Assembly (NCBI RefSeq): GCF_017877135.1
Contig: NZ_JAGIPH010000009.1
Coordinates: forward strand, 62,001-126,000
Source of the DNA: Neorhizobium galegae
GTDB lineage: Bacteria; Pseudomonadota; Alphaproteobacteria; Rhizobiales; Rhizobiaceae
Direction: 5' to 3'
Length of the DNA: 64,000 nt
The notes below the pieces were generated by a model. The model worked only from the letters and a program-made list of their open reading frames with translations. It searched no databases and was not told the origin of the DNA. Position 1 is the stretch's first letter. The number at the start of each line of letters is the position of its first letter. A program made the translations under genes and the position numbers. Shown piece after piece: positions 18,001 to 25,390 of the stretch.

Positions 18001-18468
18001 ATGGTGACCACGGCCACGCTCAGAACCGCCGAGAAGAACCGTCGGGTGGAGGTGGCGGGGCTGGTGCTGATCCGCCAGCGGCCCGGCACGGCCAAGGTGA
18101 TCTTCATGACGCTGGAGGACGAGACGGGCACCGCCAACATCATCGTGCGGCCAAAGATCTTTGCCGCCTACCGGGCCGTGGTCATGGCCGCAAGGATGGT
18201 GCGCATCCGTGGCCTGCTGCAGCGGGAAAGCGACGTGATCCACGTGATCGCCGACCATATCGAGGACCTGACCCCGATGCTCGGCCTGCTGCAGGCCGAA
18301 ACCCGCCGTTTTGGTGCCTGCGAACGGTCCGATGAGGTCTTGCGGGCGACCCGCGATCCACGGGAAGCGCGGGGGAGGCCGTTTCCGCCTTCAACTCCAG
18401 GCGCCCCGCCGGCAGGTGCTTTGGACGAAAATGCCCGCGTGCTGCCGCGCGGTCGCAATTTCCACTGA
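15091..18468 (+). CDS. dnaE2: Error-prone DNA polymerase III alpha homologue DnaE2
   Basis: The polymerase of the SOS mutasome, a C-family polymerase of 1,125 aa (family about 1,050-1,150). It has the N-terminal PHP-type domain (NFSFLEGASHPEEMV), the polymerase signature GRGSAANSTLCYCLGITDVD, and the catalytic acidic motif PPDIDVDFEHERREE around residue 388. A helix-hairpin-helix region and a C-terminal OB fold follow (VEVAGLVLIRQRPGTAKV, then LEDETGTANIIV). It is translationally coupled to imuB (ATGA) and falls under the upstream LexA box. All expected catalytic residues appear present, so it should be active. Confidence 0.95.
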   Translation: MKDAPAFCELGARTNFSFLEGASHPEEMVQQAVFLKRQGLLSGLGIADRNTVAGVVKAHSQLRVLKNETDLEVKPGARLVFCDETPDLLAYPRNRKGWGHLCRLLSAGNLRAEKGECRLFLDDLLTWGDEMMLAILPGRPLLFDRRAGENFLTLLCRLRARFGTALHLALSAHYDGQDAFAFAAFSGWAREARVPLIATNQPLYHSTERRPLADIVTAIREHVTVAEAGFRFAANAERYLKTAPQMASLFRRYPQALGNSLAFFKALTFSLNELQHNYPQEQVAGETPDQTLERLAHEGAHRRYGGDVPEKVSAQIRAELDLISEKKYAPYFLTVRNIMEFARGENILCQGRGSAANSTLCYCLGITDVDPMTSSLLFARFLSTERDEPPDIDVDFEHERREEVIQHIYRTYGREHAGLTAAVTSYRTRSSGREVAKAFGLSQDVQSALSSTIWGWSTEGLTEREAKNAGLDTEDATTQRVLTYARQLMNFPRHLTQHVGGFVITRDRLDEVVPIMPTAMPGRYMIEWNKDDLDTLGILKVDVLALGMLTCLAKAFRLLENHYGQRKTLAGILKDEKPQVYDMICRADTVGVFQIESRAQMSMLPRLRPRKFYDLVIEVAIVRPGPIQGDMVHPYLKRREDERAGRKIEYPSDELRQVLERTLGVPLFQEQAMQIAITAAEFSPSEADRLRRAMATFKRTGTIHSFRDKMVGNMVRRGYDKDFADRCFSQIEGFGEYGFPESHAASFALLVYVSCWFKALYPDVFLAAILNAQPMGFYAPAQLVRDAREHGIEVLPVDVNFSDWDAMLEEGKGFDARRMAPQHRDMGTVIQARKSVRLGFRLIKGLSEAEIRGKLVAARGEGYRSIRELWLRSGLNRATIEKLAEADAFRSMGLDRRQALWVVRALDAASARDSLPLFERAGHEDLQHEPAMDLPEMPPGEEVIEDYRSLTLSLKAHPVSFLRGELAGRAMVTTATLRTAEKNRRVEVAGLVLIRQRPGTAKVIFMTLEDETGTANIIVRPKIFAAYRAVVMAARMVRIRGLLQRESDVIHVIADHIEDLTPMLGLLQAETRRFGACERSDEVLRATRDPREARGRPFPPSTPGAPPAGALDENARVLPRGRNFH

Positions 18469-18577
18469 CACGGCAACCTCCACGGCTCAGCAGCAAGCGA
18501 CACGAAGATGTGACAAGGCCAAGGGCCGCCCGATCAGCGAAAAGGCCCGTCAGCCGCCTTTTGCCGGCGATTCTTTC

Positions 18578-18606
18578 TTGACATCCATCATCCGCTTTAT
18601 CAATAA
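18578..18606 (+). promoter_or_regulatory. Candidate promoter and operator of bfd-bfr
   Basis: A TTGACA box at 18578-18583 is followed 17 bp later by CAATAA. The -10 region overlaps a perfect inverted repeat CTTTAT-CA-ATAAAG at 18593-18606. A palindrome over the -10 fits a repressor site, plausibly for an iron regulator, but it does not match the Irr box as I know it. Confidence 0.4.
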
Positions 18607-18637
18607 AGAGGATATCGTGTGTCATGTTTGATGGCTA

Positions 18638-18955
18638 ATGAGCATGCTGGTCTGTAGTTGCAATTACATCACCGATCATGAAATCAGGGACGTGATCAAC
18701 GGGCTCCTCGACGAGGACTGTTGGCAGCTGATCGTGCCGTCCAAGGTGTATCATGCGATGAGCAAGCGCGGCCGTTGCTGTGGATGCTTCCCGAATGTCG
18801 TCGACCTGATTATCCGGACCACGGAAGAATATCATGCCTGCCGCCACTCGACGGAGGCAGAGGTTGTCGACTATATGTCACGCTTGAAAAAGTTCCATGA
18901 GGACAACAGGAGAGCGGACATTGAAAGGCGACACAAGAGTCATCGAGCGGCTTAA
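18638..18955 (+). CDS. bfd: Bacterioferritin-associated ferredoxin-like [2Fe-2S] protein
   Basis: A 105-aa protein with the BFD-type cluster ligands CSC (residues 6-8) and CCGC (around residues 48-51). Bfd reduces ferric iron in bacterioferritin to release it. It lies immediately before bfr, whose likely TTG start is inside this gene's last 35 bp, so the pair is coupled. The C-terminal 35 residues are very basic and not part of the BFD domain. The start could also be the next ATG at 18644. Iron-linked control is expected. Confidence 0.85.
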   Translation: MSMLVCSCNYITDHEIRDVINGLLDEDCWQLIVPSKVYHAMSKRGRCCGCFPNVVDLIIRTTEEYHACRHSTEAEVVDYMSRLKKFHEDNRRADIERRHKSHRAA

Positions 18956-19406
18956 CGAAGCCCTTTTTCTCGAACTCGGCGCAGTCAACCAGTATTGGCT
19001 TCACTATCGGCTTCTGGAAGACTGGGGCTATACGAAGCTTGCCAAGAAGGAACGGGCCGAATCGATCGAGGAAATGCAGCATGCCGACAAGCTCGTCGCG
19101 CGCATCATCTTCCTGGAAGGCCATCCCAACCTGCAGACCCTTGCTCCGCTGCGGATCGGCCAGACCGTTCGCGAAGTGCTGGAAGCGGATCTCGCCGGCG
19201 AATATGATGCCCGCACCGCCTACAAGGCATCCCGCGACGTCTGTCATGAAGCCGGCGATTACGTCACGATGAAGCTGTTCGAAGAACTGCTGATCGACGA
19301 AGAAGGCCATATCGATTTCCTCGAAACCCAGCTCGAATTGCTCGGCAAGCTGGGCGAAGAGCGCTACGGCCTGCTGAACGCCGAGTCGGCTGACAGCGCC
19401 GAATAA
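18921..19406 (+). CDS. bfr: Bacterioferritin
   Basis: A 24-subunit haem-containing iron-storage ferritin with a ferroxidase centre. With the TTG start at 18921 (AGGAG eight bases upstream) the product is 161 aa and begins MKGDTRVIERLNEAL, the expected Bfr N-terminus. The ferroxidase ligands lie in LFLELGAVNQYWLH and ESIEEMQHADKL; the Met of EEMQHAD is the haem ligand position. The second diiron half is in FEELLIDEEGHIDFLE. An upstream in-frame start at 18897 would add residues unlike the family. A strong terminator follows. Confidence 0.95.
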   Translation: MKGDTRVIERLNEALFLELGAVNQYWLHYRLLEDWGYTKLAKKERAESIEEMQHADKLVARIIFLEGHPNLQTLAPLRIGQTVREVLEADLAGEYDARTAYKASRDVCHEAGDYVTMKLFEELLIDEEGHIDFLETQLELLGKLGEERYGLLNAESADSAE

Positions 19407-19422
19407 GCCATTTCAAATCATC

Positions 19423-19461
19423 AAAAAGCCGGCTCGCGCTTATCCGCAAGCCGGCTTTTTT
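19423..19461. terminator. Bidirectional terminator between bfr and rppH
   Basis: A long stem with arms AGCCGGCT and AGCCGGCT (self-complementary outer part, extended by GCG/CGC) is flanked by A5 on one side and T6 on the other. It can therefore end both the bfr transcript and the convergent rppH transcript. Confidence 0.85.
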
Positions 19462-19484
19462 GTGGGCCAATGACACGCGGCAGA

Positions 19485-20018
19485 TCAGCCTTTCGTGCCG
19501 GACAAATGCGAGAAGGCCGCAACCACCTGCTCATAAGCAGGCCGCTTGAAGGAGACGATCAGTTCCGGCAGTTCCGCCATCGGCTTCCAGTCCCAGGCAT
19601 CGAATTCCTGATGCTGACCGCTGGGCGGGTTCTCGATGTTGATTTCGCTCTCGTCGCCCTCGAAGCGGAAGGCAAACCAGCGCTGGCGCTGGCCACGATA
19701 CTTGCCCTTGAGGCCGATGCCGATCAGGTGGGCAGGAAGATCGTAATGAATCCAGTCCGGCGCTTCTGCCAGAAGCGAGACGGTCTTGATGCCGGTTTCC
19801 TCGAACAGCTCGCGATAGGCCGCATCACGCGGATCTTCACCCTTGTCGATCCCGCCCTGCGGCATCTGCCAGAGCTGCGGCGATCCGTCCGATTCACTGT
19901 TGTTTTGCGACAGGCGCCGGCCAACCCAGACCAGCCCCTCCCGGTTCAGCACCATGACGCCGACGCAGGGGCGATACGGCAACTCGCTTGCGGGTTTCTT
20001 GTTCTTGCTCATGCTCAC
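19485..20018 (-). CDS. rppH: RNA pyrophosphohydrolase (Nudix)
   Basis: Removes pyrophosphate from the 5' end of mRNA to start RNase E-dependent decay. The 177-aa protein has the Nudix box GGIDKGEDPRDAAYRELFEETGIK-type pattern around residues 55-77, with the conserved Gly, Arg-Glu and Glu-Glu residues. It begins PYRPCVGVMVLN, as in the RppH/IalA group. ATG at 20018 or 20012. It is last in the long minus-strand group, one base after the deacetylase-like gene. Confidence 0.93.
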   Translation of the reverse strand: MSMSKNKKPASELPYRPCVGVMVLNREGLVWVGRRLSQNNSESDGSPQLWQMPQGGIDKGEDPRDAAYRELFEETGIKTVSLLAEAPDWIHYDLPAHLIGIGLKGKYRGQRQRWFAFRFEGDESEINIENPPSGQHQEFDAWDWKPMAELPELIVSFKRPAYEQVVAAFSHLSGTKG

Positions 20019-20019
20019 C

Positions 20020-21234
20020 TCACTGATGTTCGGGCTCGGCCAGAAGGGCCGACACGCCTACAATTTCCACGCCACGACCTTGCGCCTGCTTCAACCACTC
20101 AGCCACGGCATCCACCGTTTCGTCAAAGGCCGAGCCGATGCCGATTGCCGATCCCTGCCGCTGCGCAATCCGCTCGAGATCATCCAGCTTTTTCAGGATG
20201 GCCTGACGCGAGAGGCTTGTATCCAGTGTCAGGTCGGCAAAGCCATGCGGCAAGGACAGTGTGCGGGCGAGATCGCCGCTCTTCGATTGCGCCGATGACC
20301 CATCATCGAGAAACAGCAGTCCGCGGCGCGCCAGATCCGCCAGAATGGGCTGAAGCGCCTGCGGATCGGCGAGATAGCGGCCGCCGAGAAAGTTGACGAC
20401 ACCGGTATAATTGGTGATGCGGCCCATGGCCTCGTGCAGGCGGCTCAGATTTTGCGCGGACGAAGACCCGCTGACCAAGGTCAGGGGACCTGGATCGTTT
20501 GCCGGGTAATCAAACGGTTCCATCGGTATCTGCAGGAGGATTTCGTGATCCGAACGGCGCGCCTCCTGCATCCAGCGCTGCAGGCTGTTGCCGCTGGCGG
20601 CAAAGGCAAAGGTCACGGAGCCGGGCAGCGCGCGGATTGCCTTTTGCGTTCCGGTCTGACTGAGGCCGAGCCCCCCGATGACGATCGCAATGCGCGGGCC
20701 ACGCGCACCGGACCAGGGCCTGGCATACTGATCCATCGGCCGAAGCCCATCCGGACCCTTGACCGGCAGGCGCCCGAAACGCGTCTCTTCCAGAAGATCG
20801 TCATTGGGCAGGGCGGCCAGGCGCGGATCCTGCCCGATCCGAGCCCCCTCGACGAGAAGCGGTCCGGAACCATCCCGCGGGCGCGGTGAAAAGGTGGTGA
20901 CGACCGTCCCGTCCTCAAGCTGGGCAGGCTTGGCATTGGCCCCGCCTCCCCCACCGGAGCGCAGCAGCGACGATAGCGGCGGCTCGTCCTGCAACGCCGA
21001 CCGGGACGGCTCGGGTACAGGCTTTGCCAGCCCATCGACGGAGGGGGTAAGGGGGACTGTAACTGCGACGCGGGCCTTATCGGGAACGCCCGAAGCCCGC
21101 ATGAGATAAAAGGACACGCCGAGAAGGGTAGCAGCCGACAGGCCGAGAAGGCACCCACCCACCGAAAGGCCCCGCCTCGGCCGGGCCTTTTTGGGTCTGC
21201 CGGGTCCAAGCGGAGCGCGAAGATCTGTCCCCAA
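20020..21234 (-). CDS. Divergent polysaccharide deacetylase family protein (YibQ/DUF610)
   Basis: A 404-aa envelope protein with a basic cytoplasmic start (RPKKARPRRGLS), one transmembrane helix around residues 25-45, a Pro/Ser-rich linker, and a C-terminal NodB-like fold (RIAIVIGGLGLS, then ILLQIPMEPFDYP, GRYLADPQAL, LFLDDGSS, GSAIGIGSAF). The family lies next to CtpA and EnvC-like genes in alphaproteobacteria, suggesting a cell-wall role in the periplasm. The classical zinc ligands are altered, hence the name divergent. It is tightly linked to rppH. Confidence 0.87.
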   Translation of the reverse strand: MGTDLRAPLGPGRPKKARPRRGLSVGGCLLGLSAATLLGVSFYLMRASGVPDKARVAVTVPLTPSVDGLAKPVPEPSRSALQDEPPLSSLLRSGGGGGANAKPAQLEDGTVVTTFSPRPRDGSGPLLVEGARIGQDPRLAALPNDDLLEETRFGRLPVKGPDGLRPMDQYARPWSGARGPRIAIVIGGLGLSQTGTQKAIRALPGSVTFAFAASGNSLQRWMQEARRSDHEILLQIPMEPFDYPANDPGPLTLVSGSSSAQNLSRLHEAMGRITNYTGVVNFLGGRYLADPQALQPILADLARRGLLFLDDGSSAQSKSGDLARTLSLPHGFADLTLDTSLSRQAILKKLDDLERIAQRQGSAIGIGSAFDETVDAVAEWLKQAQGRGVEIVGVSALLAEPEHQ

Positions 21235-21266
21235 TGCGTCCGTCCGCTGTGCTGGAGGTCGGGCAA

Positions 21267-21302
21267 GAAAAACCCGCTCTGCGCAGGGCGCAAAGCGGGC
21301 TT
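21267..21302 (-). terminator. Rho-independent terminator after ctpA
   Basis: On the minus strand, arms of 12 bases with one or two mismatches (CCCGCTTTGCGC/GCGCAGAGCGGG) are followed by five T. It lies 10 bp past the ctpA stop and before the deacetylase-like gene, so that gene may have its own promoter or depend on read-through. Confidence 0.8.
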
Positions 21303-21312
21303 AACGAGTGGA

Positions 21313-22644
21313 TCAGGGCTTGACGGCAGCGGCAGCCGCCTTGTCCGGCTGCGGCGGGAAGGACGGATCCGTCTTCACACCACGCAGCAGGTCGAGCGCA
21401 TAGTTGAGCTGGACGTCGTCCTTGGCTTCCGGCGGCACATAGGCCGTGGAGCCGGAGCCTTCTTCGGTCTCGCTCTGGCCCTGGATATGTCCCTTGAGGC
21501 TTGATTCGCCTTCAGCGCGCACCTTGCCCTGCAATTCCGGCGGAAGCGGCTGCTCGACCTTGATATCCGGCTGGATGCCGGTGCCCTGGATCGACTTGCC
21601 GGACGGCGTGTAATAGAGCGCGGTCGTCAGACGCAGCGCACCGGCTTCGCCGAGCGGGATGATCGTCTGGACAGACCCCTTGCCGAAGGAGCGGGTGCCA
21701 ACCACGGTCGCGCGCTTCAGATCCTGCAGCGCACCGGCAACGATTTCCGAAGCCGAGGCCGAACCGCCGTTCACAAGCACGATCACCGGCTTGCCGTCGG
21801 TCAGATCGCCCGGGCCGGCGTTGAAGCGGCGGGTTTCCTCCGGATTACGACCGCGGGTGGACACCACCTCGCCGCGCTCCAGGAAGGCATCCGACACATT
21901 GATCGCCTGATCCAGCAGACCGCCCGGATTGAGGCGCAGGTCCAGCACATAGCCCTTCAGCTTGTCGGCCGGCACGTCCGCCTTGATCTTCTTGATCGCC
22001 TTTTCGAGGTCGTCATAAGTCTTTTCGGTGAACGAAATCACCCGCAGGTAGCCGACATCGCCTTCGACGCGCGACTTGACGGCGCGAACGGCAATGATGT
22101 CGCGCATCACGGTGATTTCGAGGGGCTTGTCAGCGCCCTTGCGCAGAATGGTCAGCTTGATCGGCGTCTTCACCGCGCCGCGCATCTTCTCGACCGCATC
22201 TTCAAGCTTCAGGCCGCGCACCGGCGTTCCGTCGATTTCGGAGATGAAGTCACCGGCCAGAACGCCCGCGCGGGCTGCCGGCGTATCATCAATCGGCGTG
22301 ATGACCTTTACCAGCTCGTCTTCCATCGTCACTTCGATGCCGAGACCGCCGAACTCACCCTTGGTCTGGGTGCGCATGTCGGCCGCATCCTTGGCGTTCA
22401 TGTAGCTGGAATGCGGGTCTAGCGAGGAGAGCATGCCGTTGATGGCATTTTCCACGAGCTTTTCATCGTCGGGCGGCGTCACGTACTGCGCGCGCACGCG
22501 CTCGAACACGTCACCGAAGATGGACAGCTCACGATAGGTCGATGAACCGGCCGCCTGGGCAGGCACGCCGGCGGAATAGACGACACTCATGGCCGTCGCG
22601 CCGAGCAGCGCTCCAACGATGACAAGAGAAGCCCTACGAATCAT
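21313..22644 (-). CDS. ctpA: Carboxy-terminal processing protease (S41)
   Basis: A periplasmic serine protease that trims C-termini of envelope proteins and can control peptidoglycan hydrolases. It is 443 aa with an N-terminal signal or anchor (ASLVIVGALLGATAMSVVYSAG). A PDZ domain spans about residues 95-170 (GLGIEVTMEDELVKV, GDFISEIDG). The catalytic core has DLRLNPGGLLDQAI, then NGGSASASEIVAGAL with the catalytic Ser, then GTRSFGKGSVQ with the catalytic Lys. The start at 22644 is chosen for the signal sequence and a GGAAGG site. It overlaps the upstream envC-like stop by 11 bp. Confidence 0.95.
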   Translation of the reverse strand: MIRRASLVIVGALLGATAMSVVYSAGVPAQAAGSSTYRELSIFGDVFERVRAQYVTPPDDEKLVENAINGMLSSLDPHSSYMNAKDAADMRTQTKGEFGGLGIEVTMEDELVKVITPIDDTPAARAGVLAGDFISEIDGTPVRGLKLEDAVEKMRGAVKTPIKLTILRKGADKPLEITVMRDIIAVRAVKSRVEGDVGYLRVISFTEKTYDDLEKAIKKIKADVPADKLKGYVLDLRLNPGGLLDQAINVSDAFLERGEVVSTRGRNPEETRRFNAGPGDLTDGKPVIVLVNGGSASASEIVAGALQDLKRATVVGTRSFGKGSVQTIIPLGEAGALRLTTALYYTPSGKSIQGTGIQPDIKVEQPLPPELQGKVRAEGESSLKGHIQGQSETEEGSGSTAYVPPEAKDDVQLNYALDLLRGVKTDPSFPPQPDKAAAAAVKP

Positions 22645-24058
22645 TGCGTGCCCTTCCAGTTTCCTTTGCGGACCACCACGGCTTCGAATCGACCGGAGTG
22701 CCGTCCTTTCGAAATTCAATGTAAAGCGTCGGACGGTCTGTTTCCAGCGCCAACGCGGTTGCGCTCGCCACTCTTTTCTCGCCCATGGCGGCGAGCGGCT
22801 CGCCGGCAAAGACGAATTTCCCCTGTCGCACATTCACCCGGTCCATCCCCGTCAGGACGAGGTGGTAGCCATCGCCCACGTTGAGGATGATCATCTGCCC
22901 GTAGCTTCGAAACGCACCGGCAAAGACGACCAGCCCATCTGCCGGAGCCGTGACAACCGCACCGGCGCTCGCGGCCAGGGTGATGCCCTTGGCCGGGTGA
23001 CCTGTACCGTCCGGATCGCCGTAACTGCGCAGAAGGTCTCCCTCCACAGGCAGTGTCAGTTTTTGCTTGAGGCTTGAAAATGCATATGCCGGCGCAATAC
23101 GGTTTTTGTCGGGCACGCCGCTTTCGGCCAGTTCCTGGGCCTTCCGGCGTTCGGCATCCGTCAGCTGGTTGCGCCGCTCCTCCTCCTCGCGGGCCCGCTG
23201 CATGGCCTCGCGCACGGAGGAAATTTCGCCTTCCAGCGAACCGATCAGCCCTTCGAGACTGCTGGCGCGGCTGGCCAGTTCCTGCGACCGCCGACGCTCT
23301 GCCTCCAACTCGGCGGAACTTTGACGGCTCTGCTTGTCGTTTTCCGCCAGAAGCAGTTCCATGCGGCGATCTTCCTCAAGGCTTGCCGTCATCGCCTGCG
23401 AGGCCTTTGTCCGTTCGGCCAGCACCTCAGCCTGAAGATCAGACAGTGCCTTCAGATCCGCCATCAGGCGATCGGCCTCGGCGCGCATGCCGGGAACGAC
23501 GGCCCCCAGCAGAATGGCACTGCGCACGGAACCCAGCGCATCTTCCGGGGTCACCAGAAGCGCCGGCGGCGGATTGCGCCCCATGCGCTGAAGGGCGGCC
23601 AGAACTTCGGCCAGAACACCGCGCCGCTCATGCAGGGATTTCCGAATGCCGTCTTCCTTCACCTTCAGCTCGGCAAGCTTGTTTTCGCCAGCTTTCAGAT
23701 CGGCCTCGAAGCCTTTGCGCCTTGTGGCCGAGTCGATCAGCGCCTGGCGGATATTGGCGCTGCTCTTGTCGAGCGCGGCAATGGCTGCGGTAATTTCCTT
23801 GGTCTTGTCCGTGGAGAGAGAAAGCGTCTTCGACAACGTCTCGAATTCGCGGCGCGTTTCATCGCGCTTCGTTTCCAGGAGATCGACGGCGTTGCCGGTC
23901 CCGCCCGGGGATGCGGCATCGTTGCGCGGCACCGTCGCATCCGTCTGCGGCAACGCCTGACCCTGCGCCGCCATGGACACGGAAACGCAGGCCAGCAGCA
24001 GGATTGCCGCCAGAGACCTTGCAGGCTGCATGCTCTCGTCGCGCTTTCGCATTCTCAC
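22634..24058 (-). CDS. EnvC-like murein hydrolase activator (coiled coil plus LytM)
   Basis: A 474-aa periplasmic protein with a signal peptide (residues 15-35), long heptad-rich coiled coils over about residues 60-320, and a C-terminal LytM/M23 domain (about 350-465). The LytM domain lacks the zinc-binding HxxxD and HxH residues: the expected His positions read GHPAKGIT and GYHLVLTG. That is the degenerate pattern of EnvC, which activates amidases rather than cutting peptidoglycan itself. It overlaps ctpA by 11 bp, so the pair is likely co-translated. A role in daughter-cell separation is inferred from the family. Confidence 0.9.
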   Translation of the reverse strand: MRMRKRDESMQPARSLAAILLLACVSVSMAAQGQALPQTDATVPRNDAASPGGTGNAVDLLETKRDETRREFETLSKTLSLSTDKTKEITAAIAALDKSSANIRQALIDSATRRKGFEADLKAGENKLAELKVKEDGIRKSLHERRGVLAEVLAALQRMGRNPPPALLVTPEDALGSVRSAILLGAVVPGMRAEADRLMADLKALSDLQAEVLAERTKASQAMTASLEEDRRMELLLAENDKQSRQSSAELEAERRRSQELASRASSLEGLIGSLEGEISSVREAMQRAREEEERRNQLTDAERRKAQELAESGVPDKNRIAPAYAFSSLKQKLTLPVEGDLLRSYGDPDGTGHPAKGITLAASAGAVVTAPADGLVVFAGAFRSYGQMIILNVGDGYHLVLTGMDRVNVRQGKFVFAGEPLAAMGEKRVASATALALETDRPTLYIEFRKDGTPVDSKPWWSAKETGRARNDS

Positions 24059-24196
24059 CCGTCACACCAGCCTTTGGACCTTGGCCAACCCATGGCCGGA
24101 TATCCGCAAACGACCGGAACACGCCACCTCAATCCGTCAAGATTAAGCTGATTTGCCGGCAAGCACCAGAAACAACATCGTGTATCGGTCAGGCCA

Positions 24197-24679
24197 TCAG
24201 ACCCGGTGATAGGGATGGCCGGACAGGATGGTGACGGCGCGGTAGAGCTGTTCGGCAATCAGGATGCGCACCAGCTGGTGCGGCCATGTCATCGAACCCA
24301 GGTTGACGATCGCATCGGCGCGCTCGTAAAGCGCCGGATCGAGGCCATCGGCACCGCCGATCGCCAGCAGCAACTCGCGCTTGCCCTGGTCCCGGTAGCG
24401 CCCCAGGAGGTTGGCAAAGGCCGGACTGTCCAGCGCCTTGCCGCGTTCGTCGAGCAGGACCAGGATGGCGCCGTCGCCCAGGCTTTTTTCGAGAAGCTGC
24501 GCCTCTTCGCGCTTGCGGGTCTCGGCAGAGGACGCCCGGCTCTCATTGACCTCGACCACCCGGGAGAGCTCCAGGCTGACCGCCGGGCCAGCCTTGGCGA
24601 AGCGATCGAGATAGCGCGAGGCCAATTCCTTCTCCGGGCCGGTTTTGAGCCGCCCCACCGCAAAAAGACCTATGCGCAT
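24197..24679 (-). CDS. rlmH: 23S rRNA pseudouridine-1915 N3-methyltransferase
   Basis: A SPOUT methyltransferase acting on assembled 70S ribosomes at helix 69. The 160-aa product starts MRIGLFAVGRLK and contains LLDERGKALDSPAFA, LLLAIGGADGLDP and the C-terminal knot segment SMTWPHQLVRILIAEQLYRA, followed by HPYHR, all diagnostic. The start at 24679 matches the family; upstream residues to 24751 do not. It sits next to rsfS as in many bacteria. Confidence 0.96.
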   Translation of the reverse strand: MRIGLFAVGRLKTGPEKELASRYLDRFAKAGPAVSLELSRVVEVNESRASSAETRKREEAQLLEKSLGDGAILVLLDERGKALDSPAFANLLGRYRDQGKRELLLAIGGADGLDPALYERADAIVNLGSMTWPHQLVRILIAEQLYRAVTILSGHPYHRV

Positions 24680-24891
24680 TGCATCACCGCCTGAATTCCA
24701 AACACCGCATCGGCAGACATCCGGCTCAAAGGAGCCCGGCCACCTCGGCAAGCCATCCTGCGACGGCCCGGCAAGGGCATTGGCAAGTCACATGCCGTCC
24801 CGCATCCGGAAGCCGAAGCCGACCCGATGGCGCCTGATGCCTTTATCCGATCGAGGAGCACCTTGCACGCGCAAAGGGCGTGCAAGCACCC

Positions 24892-25302
24892 TCAATGGAG
24901 CGTTTCGTCCTCGTCGGGCGCGGCCCACATCCGTTCCAGGTTGTAGAATTCCCGGATTTCCGGACGGAACACGTGGATGATGATGTCACCGGTATCGATC
25001 AGCACCCAGTCTCCCGTCTCCAGTCCCTCGATGCGAGCGCCGCCAAAGCCCTCGTCCTTCAGGTCGGAGAGAAGATGCTCGGAAATGGCCGAGACATGCC
25101 GGCTCGATCGCCCGGAGACCACAACCATGTAGTCGCCCAGCGCGGACTTTCCGGCAATGTTGATGGTGACAATGTCTTCCGCTTTGGAGTCCTCAAGACT
25201 TGCGAGGACCAGTTCAAGAGCACGGGAAGCGGCATCGACGCCACGTTCCGCTCTCTTCGGGAGGACGCTGTGCGCCTTCCCCTTGGCGTGTACTGTTGTC
25301 AG
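24892..25302 (-). CDS. rsfS: Ribosome silencing factor RsfS
   Basis: Binds ribosomal protein L14 and blocks subunit joining under nutrient stress. The family core is DIVTINIAGKSALGDYMVVVSGRSSRHV and LETGDWVLIDTGDIIIHVF. From remembered rhizobial homologues starting MTTVHAKGK, the likely start is the CTG at 25302 (encoding the residue before TTVHAKGK) with AAAGGAA six bases upstream, giving 136 aa. The only upstream ATG, at 25383, would add 27 unrelated residues. This start is an inference; CTG initiation is rare. Confidence 0.9.
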   Translation of the reverse strand: MTTVHAKGKAHSVLPKRAERGVDAASRALELVLASLEDSKAEDIVTINIAGKSALGDYMVVVSGRSSRHVSAISEHLLSDLKDEGFGGARIEGLETGDWVLIDTGDIIIHVFRPEIREFYNLERMWAAPDEDETLH

Positions 25303-25390
25303 GGTTGTTCCTTTCTTCCAAGAACAGAACAGGCACTTGCCCCGAATCCCTTGCTTCGGAATCCGGTCAAGTGAAGGTGGCATCGAATGA

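Noticed and set aside
16213..18258. A 681-codon minus-strand frame across dnaE2
   Set aside because: It is the antisense shadow of a clearly coding DnaE2; its His/Gln/Arg-rich composition and lack of any domain are typical of antisense frames in GC-rich genes.
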